From Bacteroidales bacterium (lineage in GTDB: Bacteria; Bacteroidota; Bacteroidia; Bacteroidales; JAADGE01): 18,458 nucleotides of DNA. Positions 6,515 to 14,716 of this stretch are shown here, one piece after another. The notes under the pieces are model-generated. The model was not told the origin of the DNA and ran no database searches. It was given only the letters and a program-made list of their open reading frames with translations. The stretch's first letter is position 1, and every line of letters starts with the position of its first letter. Both the position numbers and the translations under genes were made by a program. The stretch covers positions 1-18,458 of the forward strand of contig JALSMF010000177.1 in the NCBI GenBank assembly GCA_026987795.1, given 5' to 3'.

Positions 6515-7981
6515 TTATTCCATTAAGCCTATATCGTATCTGTTTCCGCAAATTAAAAAATTCAGACCGAAACTGAAATTAACGGTTTTTGTATTTCTTA
6601 ACATTTCATCCGAAAAATTGCTTTCATTAACTGCCCAAAGCGGAACGGCAATATTGTCTGTTATCAGGTACATTTGAAAAGGTCCTATTTTATATGAAAG
6701 TCCCATTCCCACATTGTTAGCGGAATAATTCATAATTGAATAGGACAGGGTATAAGACCAGGCTTTAAAAAAATTTGTATTCGCAGAGAAAGTGTATGCA
6801 GAAATCAAATTTTTATTAAAAAACGAACCTCTGTACAGAAAGCCGGCATCAAGCCAATCCGTTATTTTTAAGTTAGCTCCGAGATATATCTTTGTGTTTA
6901 AACTTGAGGAATATGCTGCTTCCTCAATATCGGGATTGAAAACATTCTGTAATGTGTCAACAATATCACTTAAGATTCTTTCTCCCATAGGGTCATTTGT
7001 TGTCGTGTCATTCAGGTAACTCGCGATATCAACCCCGTCAAATACAAATGTTGCCTGTTGTGTCATTATTTTAGGGCTTGTTTTCCATTTTATAAACCCG
7101 AAATCAATTAATGAGCCTGACAGAAGCAGCCTGTTATCTATGTTATATTCTATACCGATATCAATACCCAAGCCCGAATTACCCGGAGATTTAAGAGCCG
7201 AGACAAGTTCTGTTTGGCTATTTAGCATAGTTGTATCTATATCAACTCCCGTAATTTGGTCTGCGGAGTCTGTAAAGTTCCAAGGAATTACAGATGCTGC
7301 TTTTATGTCAAAATCTGAATTAAATGTCCATTCATACATTCCGTCTGCAGCGGTATTTGTATACCAGTCAACGTTCATTTTATCAGCTTTAACATTGAAA
7401 TAGCCGGAGAGGTACTTTATTTTACCGCCTACATAAAACGTATTATTAAAATTCTTTGAAACCCCGGCATAAATTTCTCTGTGAAGATTTAAACTTTGCT
7501 TAAAATCGAAAGACAGAGGTGTTCCGTTTTCTCTGTAATTTCCTCTTCTTATTTCAATTAAGGCTTTAGGATATTGAAAGTATTCCGTAAATTTATAATT
7601 TACACCGAAACTTACGTGCATATCATTTTTTAGCGATATGCCGATATTCAGAATTGAAAAATCTGTCTCTAAGTTAATGTTATTTCCGTCCTCTAATGCA
7701 CGCTCAATACCGTTTAAATCAATCATATAAGAACCGGGCATATAGGGTCTGGGAATTACGGCATCATTTATTGTAAAGCCCGAATGGCTGAGGTTAAAGT
7801 CAAAGTTGGGCAAAACGGGAATGTCTATAAAAACTTTACAGTTTGTCTGTTTTGCAGGGTTCATATATGTTGCCTGCGGTAAATGTTGCATCCAGTATGA
7901 CGTGAGCCTCTGCGAATAAGCAGAAGAATAAATAAAGCCTGTTAATACGGTAACTGCAAATATGTATTTTAAATATTTCAT
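6515..7981 (-). CDS. DUF5723-type outer-membrane beta-barrel protein
   Basis: Protein of 488 aa with a Sec signal peptide (MKYLKYIFAVTVLTGFIYSS, probable cleavage after Ala-Tyr-Ser23). The mature start, QATYMNPAKQTN, contains the Asn-Pro-Ala typical of Bacteroidota FadL/PorV-like and DUF5723 barrels. After it come many amphipathic strands such as MHVSFGVNYKFTEYF, FYVGGKIKYLSGYF, LLLSGSLIDFGFIKW and MGLSYKIGPFQMYLITDN, which is the usual transmembrane beta-barrel pattern. Family knowledge: DUF5723 proteins are predicted outer-membrane proteins without an assigned function. It is 26 bases downstream of a lipoprotein gene and 31 bases upstream of the 78-aa gene, so it is part of one transcription run. 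A channel, an adhesin scaffold or a partner of the upstream lipoprotein are all possible. Confidence 0.82.
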   Translation of the reverse strand: MKYLKYIFAVTVLTGFIYSSAYSQRLTSYWMQHLPQATYMNPAKQTNCKVFIDIPVLPNFDFNLSHSGFTINDAVIPRPYMPGSYMIDLNGIERALEDGNNINLETDFSILNIGISLKNDMHVSFGVNYKFTEYFQYPKALIEIRRGNYRENGTPLSFDFKQSLNLHREIYAGVSKNFNNTFYVGGKIKYLSGYFNVKADKMNVDWYTNTAADGMYEWTFNSDFDIKAASVIPWNFTDSADQITGVDIDTTMLNSQTELVSALKSPGNSGLGIDIGIEYNIDNRLLLSGSLIDFGFIKWKTSPKIMTQQATFVFDGVDIASYLNDTTTNDPMGERILSDIVDTLQNVFNPDIEEAAYSSSLNTKIYLGANLKITDWLDAGFLYRGSFFNKNLISAYTFSANTNFFKAWSYTLSYSIMNYSANNVGMGLSYKIGPFQMYLITDNIAVPLWAVNESNFSDEMLRNTKTVNFSFGLNFLICGNRYDIGLME

Positions 7982-8007
7982 ACAGTATTCTTGTAAAAAG
8001 TTAATTG

Positions 8008-9234
8008 TTATTGATTTGTTGCTGTTTCAAAATCTGCCTTAACGGCTATTTGAACTCCCATGGTATAGCTTCCGAGTATTTTAACAAACTGTCCCGCTGC
8101 AGAATTATATGTGTTAAGTTTGCCGATTATTATCATTTTGGAAGCGTGCCTTTGAATAAGATTTTGTATACGAACCTGATCCATATTAATCAGAATATCA
8201 CTTTCGTGCGTTATCGTTACAATACCTTGAGCATCTGTTTCGGCAGATTGTAAGTGCCAGCCCTCGTTTGTTATGTTAATGTGATTAGTATCGGTGAAAA
8301 CAGAGTCTATAATGTTTCCCGCCTGTCCGGTTGCTGTTGTATCAACAAAATAAATTTGTGAAACTCCGTCAACGGGAAAACCGTTATTAAATTTTATCTT
8401 TAAGGTTGCTGATGTTATTCTTTCATCATTAAAAATTGTAAAGTCTAGAGTGTCAGACATAACGATTGTGTCAAGGCGAGCCTCTAACGGAAGGTCTATT
8501 TCTACATCAACTTTCATTTGTTCATTTCCCGTAACACCAAAAGGTAAATTTTGAACCGTATGGCTTCCTGAAGACAAATAGAATGATATGAACTTCGGAA
8601 TAGGAGCAAATGCATCGTCAAGAATCGGAACCTCTGTTGTGTCGATAACAATATCCGTATGAACGGAAGTTCCCGCAACAGTCGGAGCATCAATTGTAAA
8701 TTCATTGTAACTTATATGGCTTAATGCCGTTCCGTCTGTTTTGTGAAAAGTTAAAGTGTCCATTTTGAAAAAGGTTACAATCGGGATATAATTGTCTATA
8801 TGAAATGTTATTGACGGATTTTTAAAGTACAGTTTTCCTGTTAAAATTTTATCGTAAACCTTCATTTTAGACGTATCTGTTTTGATTGCAAATGTATCGG
8901 CTGGAACAGGAAAGCCTGCAGGTGCAGGATAAATAAGTGCCGGATAAATTTCTTTCATTGTAGGAGTAAACATATCCTTGTAATACATTTTTAAATGGAC
9001 TAAGTCGTTTTCGTCTACTTCTGCCCATAATGATGAATCGTTTGCAGGAATAAAGTCTAATAAAGTAAGTTCGGATTTAATAAGGGGAGCGGCAAAGCTT
9101 CCTTCAAAATACAGGGAGTCGGTGGTAATGTTGTCTATCTCTTCTAAGGAGAAATCTTTTCTGCAGGAGTTTATACTTATAACCAGCACAAACAACAGGG
9201 CTGCCGAGATAATTTGCTTTATCTGATTTTTCAT
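8008..9234 (-). CDS. Hypothetical lipoprotein, partner of the DUF5723 protein
   Basis: Protein of 408 aa with a type II signal peptide; the lipobox is SINSC with Cys24, followed by RKDFSLEE, a basic-then-acidic start that may direct it to the outer membrane or surface. The mature part is dominated by beta strands with frequent Asp/Thr turns, for example KLYFKNPSITFHIDNYIP, RLDTIVMSDTLDFTIFND and a final FVKILGSYTMGVQIAVKADF strand pair. No catalytic motif is apparent and only Cys24 is present, so disulphides are excluded. I do not recognise a named family. Its placement immediately before the beta-barrel gene (26-base gap) suggests the two products work together at the outer membrane. A perfect -7 promoter box lies just upstream, so it may be expressed independently of the genes before it. 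Confidence 0.8.
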   Translation of the reverse strand: MKNQIKQIISAALLFVLVISINSCRKDFSLEEIDNITTDSLYFEGSFAAPLIKSELTLLDFIPANDSSLWAEVDENDLVHLKMYYKDMFTPTMKEIYPALIYPAPAGFPVPADTFAIKTDTSKMKVYDKILTGKLYFKNPSITFHIDNYIPIVTFFKMDTLTFHKTDGTALSHISYNEFTIDAPTVAGTSVHTDIVIDTTEVPILDDAFAPIPKFISFYLSSGSHTVQNLPFGVTGNEQMKVDVEIDLPLEARLDTIVMSDTLDFTIFNDERITSATLKIKFNNGFPVDGVSQIYFVDTTATGQAGNIIDSVFTDTNHINITNEGWHLQSAETDAQGIVTITHESDILINMDQVRIQNLIQRHASKMIIIGKLNTYNSAAGQFVKILGSYTMGVQIAVKADFETATNQ

Positions 9235-9266
9235 TGTATTAAGGTTTTGTTAAAAAAGGTTAATCG

Positions 9267-9274
9267 CAAAGTTA
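9267..9274 (-). promoter_or_regulatory. Bacteroidota -7 box ahead of the lipoprotein/beta-barrel genes
   Basis: On the minus strand TAACTTTG, followed by C, matches TAnnTTTG exactly. It lies in the 47-base gap after the 919-aa gene and 32 bases before the lipoprotein ATG. No TTG is found 17-23 bases upstream, where the sequence is A/T-only, so this may be a weak or regulated internal promoter. Confidence 0.45.
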
Positions 9275-9281
9275 CAAAAAA

Positions 9282-12041
9282 TTATTTAATATGATATTTA
9301 TATAAATAATTATCTTTATTTCCCGTTATTAAAGAAAATTCCGGATTTTTATCAAAAATTGTTATACTGAACATTCCTGTTCCGGAAAGCGGAAATCCTT
9401 TGCATAATTTACCTTTGTTGTTAATTAAATATATGTTTTCCGCAGAGCTTGTTCCTAAACGTATATCATTGTCCCCGAACTTATAAACAGATACCGGGCT
9501 TGTTAAACTTTCATTATAAGAGTATGAAAATAAACGCTTATTACTAATTCCGTCAAAGACATCAGTTTGGTTCTTATCCGTAAAAATAAATTCAGGAACA
9601 TTATCTCCTGTTATATCTTTATAAACGAAATAATGCTCTCTTGTGTATGTTTTAAGGTCATTTTTTTTGATTTTTCCGTTTTCATATATGAAATATACGG
9701 TGCCGGACGGGCTGCTTACGGCAAAATGAGCTTTATCATTAATATTATCTTCGGAAAACCAAATATTTGTTTTTTCGGATATCGGAATTGAAACTTCCGG
9801 AGCAACTCTTGTTTCCCCTCTCCTGTTAAGCAGGTATAAGTTGTTTTGGTCTCGAAATACAATGTAATCTTTATCTTCGTTTTTAAAGTGTTGTATTTCT
9901 CTTGTTACCTTGCTTTGCGTTTTTTCAAACTTCCAGCCTGTTATTTCTTCTCCGTTTTTATCAAAAAGATAAACCGATTTGTTTGCACAAGCAATAAAAA
10001 TACGGTAGTTGCGTGTTTGTTCATAATCAAATAATGCCAGTCCGTTTGTTGCCTCCGACTTTAACTTAATCGGGTAACCGTCAAGCCAATTTCCTTTTCT
10101 GTCTATACAGTATATTTTATTCTTTGTATTGAAAAGAAGCTGAAGCTTGTTGTTTTCGTAATAGTCAATTTGATATATACCACTTATTATTTTCCCGTCT
10201 AATTGCCTTGTCCACAAAATTTTACCGTTTTTATCAACCAGATATATTTTATTGGCTTTGTCTTGGATAACGATTTCGTTTTCTTCGGTATTATGATTTT
10301 TGACAATAAAAGGTTTTGTTGCAACAACGGTGTCAAGTCTTACTTCCCAAACTGTTTCGGAAATTTCTCGGGTTAATGAATTCAATCCTATATCTACGGT
10401 TGTATAAATCGGGTAGGAATCAAAAATGTATTGAATTGCAGGGCCTTGCAGTTTTTTAAAAGAAGACAAGCTTTTTTCAAATTTACCGGAAACCTTATTT
10501 GTTAAAAAAGACTGTATTTTTTCGGATGATCTGTAAATGTCTGTATAAAAAAATAAATTTGACTCATCCGGTAAGGCTTTAATAAATTCGTAATCCGGAG
10601 ATTTTCTTTTAAATGTTTTATCTTTTTCATAAGCATATATTATTTCCCGCATATCGGAAACAGATTTTCCGAAAACTATAAAGTCGCCGATAATGGTGTA
10701 ATATTCGGCATTAACACCGTGAAAAAAAGAACCGAAAAATATTTCGGGAATATTATTTGCCGGAAGTTTTGAAATCGTATATTCTTCGTTTTCTGCGGAA
10801 TATTTGTAGGTAACAGCAGACTTATCAATATTGTTTTTTTCGCAAAATCGGGATATTATATTTTTAAAAAACTTTGTTGTCTTATTCTTATCAATATAAT
10901 TAATAAAAACATAGCAGCGGGGATTTTTTCCGTTTTTGTTAATATCTTCTTGCACTAGTGCGATTTCATTGCCCGTTACGGCGTAAAGGTCGGTTTCGTC
11001 AGGTTTTATTTTATATGTATTATAAAATTCAGCAAGTTTTACCTGAAAGTTATTAAGTGATTTTATGCGAGCAAGAAAATCCTCATATTTATATTTAAAA
11101 TCGCTGCCGCTGTTAATGTTTAAAATTAAGAAAGAAGATGTTTTTTCGGGAAGCAGGTTCAGAACTTTATTTTTTCGCGGTTTGGAGCTTTTAAAAACAG
11201 AAAGAAACTGCATTTCGGGCTTAAGAATAGTATGTCCCGTAAGTTTAAGATGTTTTCTTTTTAAAGATATGTTAAATGCAGACCAGTATGCCGCATTTTT
11301 AAGAACCTGTAAATGTCTTTTAAAATTTCCGTTAAAAGTTTTTCCCGTATTTGAGAAGAATATTTCATAATTTATAAAGAATTGAGCGTCGTCTTGTGCC
11401 TCAATGTTTTGATAAAGTTCTTTAAATGCAGCATCTGTTTCCAGCCCGGCACCGCTGTTTATTTTTTTTATTGATTTTTGAATCAGAATTTCGGAACGAC
11501 TGAGAAGAAAATAGTCTTTATAAAAAGTGTAGTATATATTTTCTTTAGAGCTTGCCGGTTTTGTCTGTATAATTTTTGCTCCTCCGTAGGTAAAATTTGA
11601 AAACTTCGACTCTGAATCTGCTTTCAGAAAAATTTCTTTTATGATATTTTGTGTTTCTTTATTGTTTTGAGCACCTGTTATCAGCAGAAACTTATTTCTG
11701 TTTTGAGCCAAAGGGTGAGCTGAAAAAATAACGCTTTTATGGTTTAAAAACTTCTTAAGTTGCCTGTTTTTATGTAATAATGAATCAATAAACAGGATGT
11801 TGTTAAATATTTCGGAAGTTAGGATATTGCCCTGAAAAATACTTTTTAAGTCTTCGTTTTTTGAAACTTTGTTTAAAAAATAAATAAGGTCGTCTGTTTC
11901 TATAAAATACGAAACTTTTGTCGGTAAGGCATTTATAACCGGCGGAAGTTTTCGGCTTTTTTTTTCAAGTTTTATTGAAACCGCAACAACAGCAGCAATG
12001 GCTAAAACGGAAATTATGATAAGAAACTTATTGTTGAACAT
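9282..12041 (-). CDS. Membrane-anchored DUF3352-like protein with C-terminal beta-propeller
   Basis: Protein of 919 aa. One N-terminal hydrophobic segment (residues 6-23, with Lys5 before it and Lys/Arg-rich sequence after it) should anchor it in the inner membrane with the bulk in the periplasm. Residues about 39-275 and 297-567 look like two diverged copies of one DUF3352-like unit: both begin LPxK, both contain a YYT...D-[FY] strand-helix element (170-191 and 447-468) and both have a DAQFFINYE/ESNLFFYTD strand. Residues about 575-919 form PQQ/WD40-like repeats, each with an IYLVDKNGK-type hairpin (for example IYCIDRKGN, VYLFDKNGE, LYLLNRRGE, IYLINNKGK), giving about seven or eight blades. 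One blade contains DITGDNVPE (809-817), an FG-GAP-like calcium-loop motif. The start overlaps dusB by 14 bases. Function unknown; a periplasmic scaffold or sensor is plausible. Confidence 0.82.
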   Translation of the reverse strand: MFNNKFLIIISVLAIAAVVAVSIKLEKKSRKLPPVINALPTKVSYFIETDDLIYFLNKVSKNEDLKSIFQGNILTSEIFNNILFIDSLLHKNRQLKKFLNHKSVIFSAHPLAQNRNKFLLITGAQNNKETQNIIKEIFLKADSESKFSNFTYGGAKIIQTKPASSKENIYYTFYKDYFLLSRSEILIQKSIKKINSGAGLETDAAFKELYQNIEAQDDAQFFINYEIFFSNTGKTFNGNFKRHLQVLKNAAYWSAFNISLKRKHLKLTGHTILKPEMQFLSVFKSSKPRKNKVLNLLPEKTSSFLILNINSGSDFKYKYEDFLARIKSLNNFQVKLAEFYNTYKIKPDETDLYAVTGNEIALVQEDINKNGKNPRCYVFINYIDKNKTTKFFKNIISRFCEKNNIDKSAVTYKYSAENEEYTISKLPANNIPEIFFGSFFHGVNAEYYTIIGDFIVFGKSVSDMREIIYAYEKDKTFKRKSPDYEFIKALPDESNLFFYTDIYRSSEKIQSFLTNKVSGKFEKSLSSFKKLQGPAIQYIFDSYPIYTTVDIGLNSLTREISETVWEVRLDTVVATKPFIVKNHNTEENEIVIQDKANKIYLVDKNGKILWTRQLDGKIISGIYQIDYYENNKLQLLFNTKNKIYCIDRKGNWLDGYPIKLKSEATNGLALFDYEQTRNYRIFIACANKSVYLFDKNGEEITGWKFEKTQSKVTREIQHFKNEDKDYIVFRDQNNLYLLNRRGETRVAPEVSIPISEKTNIWFSEDNINDKAHFAVSSPSGTVYFIYENGKIKKNDLKTYTREHYFVYKDITGDNVPEFIFTDKNQTDVFDGISNKRLFSYSYNESLTSPVSVYKFGDNDIRLGTSSAENIYLINNKGKLCKGFPLSGTGMFSITIFDKNPEFSLITGNKDNYLYKYHIK

Positions 12042-13032
12042 AATTTTCTTGATTTTTATTGCCGTAAATATACTTTATTTCATCTAATAAATCTGAAATC
12101 TCATCAACATTTGTCGAGGTCAGTAATTTTAGCCGAAGCTCTTTAAAATTTCTCAAACCTTTAAAATAATGAGCAAAATGACGCCGCATTTCAAAAATTC
12201 CTCTTTTACCTTCTTTGTATTTGAGAGACAGAGTAAAATGTGTTTTTGCAATGTTAACCTTTTCGGTTATGTCGGGCTCGGGTAAAATTTCTCCGGTTTT
12301 AAGATAATGTTTTATTTCTTTAAAAACCCAAGGTTTGCCGATACTCGCTCTTCCTGTCATAATTGCGTCAACCCGATATTTATCGAAAGCATTTTTTGCT
12401 GAAACACCGTCTTTTATATCGCCGTTCCCGATTATCGGGATGTGTATATCGGAGTTTTCTTTAATTTTTCCGATTAAAGTCCAGTCGGACATTCCTTTGT
12501 AAAGCTGACTTCGGGTTCTTCCGTGAATTGTAAGTGCCTTAATTCCTGTGTCTTGCAGGGGTTTTGCAATTTTGTCGATTACTATACTGTCGGTATCCCA
12601 GCCAAGACGGGTTTTTACGGTTACCGGAAGTTTTACGGCATCAACAATTGCTTTGGTCATTTTTATCATTTTCGGAATATCTCTCAACATTCCGGCTCCG
12701 GCACCTCTGTTTGCAATTTTTTTAACCGGGCAGCCGTAGTTTATGTCAATAAGGTCGGGTCGGGCTGCTTCGGCGATTTTTGCCGCTTCAACCATTGCAT
12801 CAATGCTGTGTCCGTATATTTGTATTCCCGTCGGACGTTCGTCGTCGTCAATTTGCAGTTTTTTTAAACTTTTATCAATATTTCTGATTAATGCCTCCGA
12901 TGCAACAAATTCGGTGTAAAGCAAATCGGCACCGAACATTTTGCAGAGTTTCCGGAAACTTCTGTCCGTAATGTCTTCCATCGGTGCCAAAAGCAAGGGA
13001 TATTCGGGTATGTCAATCGTGCCGATTTTCAT
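12028..13032 (-). CDS. dusB: tRNA-dihydrouridine synthase B
   Basis: FMN-dependent enzyme of 334 aa that reduces uridine to dihydrouridine in tRNA, using NADPH. It is a TIM-barrel protein of normal family length. Seen in order: LLLAPMEDITDRSFR (FMN phosphate side, residues 13-27), INYGCPVKKIANRGAGAG with the catalytic Cys101, VTVKTRLGW (Lys140, Arg142), the TIHGRTRSQLYKG signature with His170, IPIIGNGDI, and the phosphate-binding MTGRASIGKPW (226-235). The C-terminal helical domain contains RRHFAHYFKGL. The motif set and length fit the DusB/NifR3 subfamily. It begins 24 bases after glyS, so both are probably co-transcribed, and it overlaps the following 919-aa gene by 14 bases. Confidence 0.94.
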   Translation of the reverse strand: MKIGTIDIPEYPLLLAPMEDITDRSFRKLCKMFGADLLYTEFVASEALIRNIDKSLKKLQIDDDERPTGIQIYGHSIDAMVEAAKIAEAARPDLIDINYGCPVKKIANRGAGAGMLRDIPKMIKMTKAIVDAVKLPVTVKTRLGWDTDSIVIDKIAKPLQDTGIKALTIHGRTRSQLYKGMSDWTLIGKIKENSDIHIPIIGNGDIKDGVSAKNAFDKYRVDAIMTGRASIGKPWVFKEIKHYLKTGEILPEPDITEKVNIAKTHFTLSLKYKEGKRGIFEMRRHFAHYFKGLRNFKELRLKLLTSTNVDEISDLLDEIKYIYGNKNQENYVQQ

Positions 13033-13056
13033 TTTTACCGTTGCCGAAGATAATCT

Positions 13057-14610
13057 TTAAACTAATTTTTTGAATAAATTTTTAAAATTAACCTCTTTAT
13101 CTATAATTGCCGGCAGGTTTTCAATTTTTATCCGGTCTTGGCTCATCGAATCTCTGTGTCGTAAAGTTACCGTGTTATCTTCAAGTGTTTGGTGGTCAAC
13201 GGTTATGCAAAACGGTGTTCCTATTGCATCTTGTCTTCTGTATCGTTTGCCGATAGAATCTTTTTCTTCGTATTGGCAGTTAAAATCGTATTTCAGCAAG
13301 TTCAAAACCTCGCGTGCTTTTTCCGGCAATCCGTCTTTTTTTACCAAAGGTAATATGGCGGCTTTTACCGGTGCCAATGCCGGCGGAATGTGTAATACGG
13401 TTCTTGTTTCGCTTTTTCCGTCTTCTTTTTTTATTGTTTCTTCATCGAAAGCGTTCGACAGCACGGCAAGAAACATCCGGTCAACTCCGATGGAAGTTTC
13501 AATAACATAAGGAACGTAAGATTCGTTGGTTTCGGGGTCGAAGTATTGTAATTTTTTGCCGGAAAATTTTTGATGTTGCGACAAATCGAAATCGGTACGG
13601 GAATGAATGCCTTCCAACTCTTTAAATCCGAACGGGAAATTAAATTCAATATCCGTAGCGGCTTTGGCGTAGTGTGCCAAATTTTCGTGGTCGTGAAAAC
13701 GGTAATTTTCATCGCCGAGACCTAAAATTTTATGCCACTGCATTCGTAAATTTTTCCAATAGTCGAACCATTTATCCTCTTCGCCGGGGCGGATAAAAAA
13801 TTGCATTTCCATTTGCTCAAATTCGCGCATACGGAAAATAAATTGCCGGGCAACAATCTCGTTTCGAAATGCTTTTCCGATTTGTGCGATACCGAAAGGC
13901 AGTTTCATTCGCCCGGTTTTTTGCACGTTCAGATAATTTACGAAAATACCTTGTGCGGTTTCCGGGCGAAGGTAAATTTTGTCGGCATCTTCGCTCAGCG
14001 AACCGAGTTTTGTGTCGAACATCAGGTTAAATTGCCGAACATCCGTCCAGTTTTTACTTCCGGAAACGGGGCAAGTTATCCCTTCGTCAATAATTATTTG
14101 TTTTATTTCCGCCAGATTACCTTCTTCGGTTGCTTTTTTAAAACGACTTAAAATTTCATCAATCTTTTTTTGTCTGTCAATAATTCTTTGATTTGTTTCT
14201 CTGAATTGTTTTTCGTTAAAACTGTCGCCGAAGCGTTTCTTTGCTTTTTCGACATCCTTATTTATTTTACCGTGTATTTTTTCGATATGGTCTTCTATTA
14301 AAACATCGGCACGGTATCTTTTTTTGGAATCTTTATTGTCAATCAGCGGGTCGTTAAATGCTCCTACGTGTCCGGAAGCTTTCCAGACCGTAGGGTGCAT
14401 AAAAATTGCCGAGTCTATTCCTACGATATTTTCGTGCAATTTCACCATAGAATCTTTCCAGTAGCGTTTGATGTTTTCTTTCAGTTCGGAACCGTTTTGA
14501 CCGTAGTCGTAAACGGCACTTAATCCGTCATAAATTTCGCTTGACTGAAAAACAAAGCCGTATTCTTTTGCGTGAGCAATAACCTTTTTAAATCTGTCTG
14601 TATCTGCCAT
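13057..14610 (-). CDS. glyS: Glycine--tRNA ligase (dimeric class II type)
   Basis: Glycyl-tRNA synthetase, 517 aa, attaching glycine to tRNA-Gly with ATP. It is the single-chain homodimeric form, as in Bacteroidota, Firmicutes, archaea and eukaryotes, not the tetrameric glyQ/glyS form of Proteobacteria. Seen: an N-terminal GFVFQSSEIYDGLSAVYDYG; motif 1 region MHPTVWKASGHVGAFNDPL (71-89); YLRPETAQGIFVNYL; motif 2 with AFRNEI (Arg249, Glu251); the glycine-recognition stretch around MREFEQMEMQFF; motif 3 with IGVDRMFLAVL (374-384, Arg378); and a C-terminal anticodon-binding domain from about residue 408 (HIPPALAPVKAAILPL) to the end. Glycine codes and length are normal, with no sign of truncation. 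A good promoter precedes it and dusB follows after 24 bases. Confidence 0.96.
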   Translation of the reverse strand: MADTDRFKKVIAHAKEYGFVFQSSEIYDGLSAVYDYGQNGSELKENIKRYWKDSMVKLHENIVGIDSAIFMHPTVWKASGHVGAFNDPLIDNKDSKKRYRADVLIEDHIEKIHGKINKDVEKAKKRFGDSFNEKQFRETNQRIIDRQKKIDEILSRFKKATEEGNLAEIKQIIIDEGITCPVSGSKNWTDVRQFNLMFDTKLGSLSEDADKIYLRPETAQGIFVNYLNVQKTGRMKLPFGIAQIGKAFRNEIVARQFIFRMREFEQMEMQFFIRPGEEDKWFDYWKNLRMQWHKILGLGDENYRFHDHENLAHYAKAATDIEFNFPFGFKELEGIHSRTDFDLSQHQKFSGKKLQYFDPETNESYVPYVIETSIGVDRMFLAVLSNAFDEETIKKEDGKSETRTVLHIPPALAPVKAAILPLVKKDGLPEKAREVLNLLKYDFNCQYEEKDSIGKRYRRQDAIGTPFCITVDHQTLEDNTVTLRHRDSMSQDRIKIENLPAIIDKEVNFKNLFKKLV

Positions 14611-14626
14611 TTTATTAATTTTGCTG

Positions 14627-14655
14627 CAAATTTAATATAATATCAATTATCTCAA
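14627..14655 (-). promoter_or_regulatory. glyS promoter, Bacteroidota type
   Basis: On the minus strand a TTG (14653-14655) is followed after 18 bases by TAAATTTG (14627-14634), then C. This fits the Bacteroidota pattern TTG-N17-23-TAnnTTTG. The start codon is 16 bases beyond the -7 box, giving a very short leader. It is the expected promoter for the glyS-dusB run. Confidence 0.65.
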
Positions 14656-14657
14656 TA

Positions 14658-14690
14658 AATAAAAAAGCTGTTCCGATAAAAAAGAACAGC
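14658..14690 (-). terminator. Intrinsic terminator of the glutathione peroxidase gene
   Basis: On the minus strand GCTGTTC (14684-14690) and GAACAGC (14667-14673) form a perfect 7-bp stem with a 10-base loop, followed directly by six T residues and further T-rich sequence. It lies 27 bases after the peroxidase stop codon and directly ahead of the glyS promoter, so it insulates glyS from upstream transcription. Confidence 0.8.
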
Positions 14691-14716
14691 CGCAAGAAGT
14701 ATTATGCTTTACGGTT

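Noticed and set aside
8005..8253. 82-aa plus-strand frame at the end of the lipoprotein gene
   Set aside because: Antisense to the C-terminal coding part of the lipoprotein, Cys/Ile-rich without a clear signal peptide or partner; treated as a shadow.
13070..13510. 146-aa open frame antisense to glyS, plus several others inside glyS and dusB (for example 12523-12867, 13801-14151)
   Set aside because: They lie wholly within strongly recognised genes on the other strand, have no domain, and have Ser/Phe/Leu-rich compositions typical of shadow frames.
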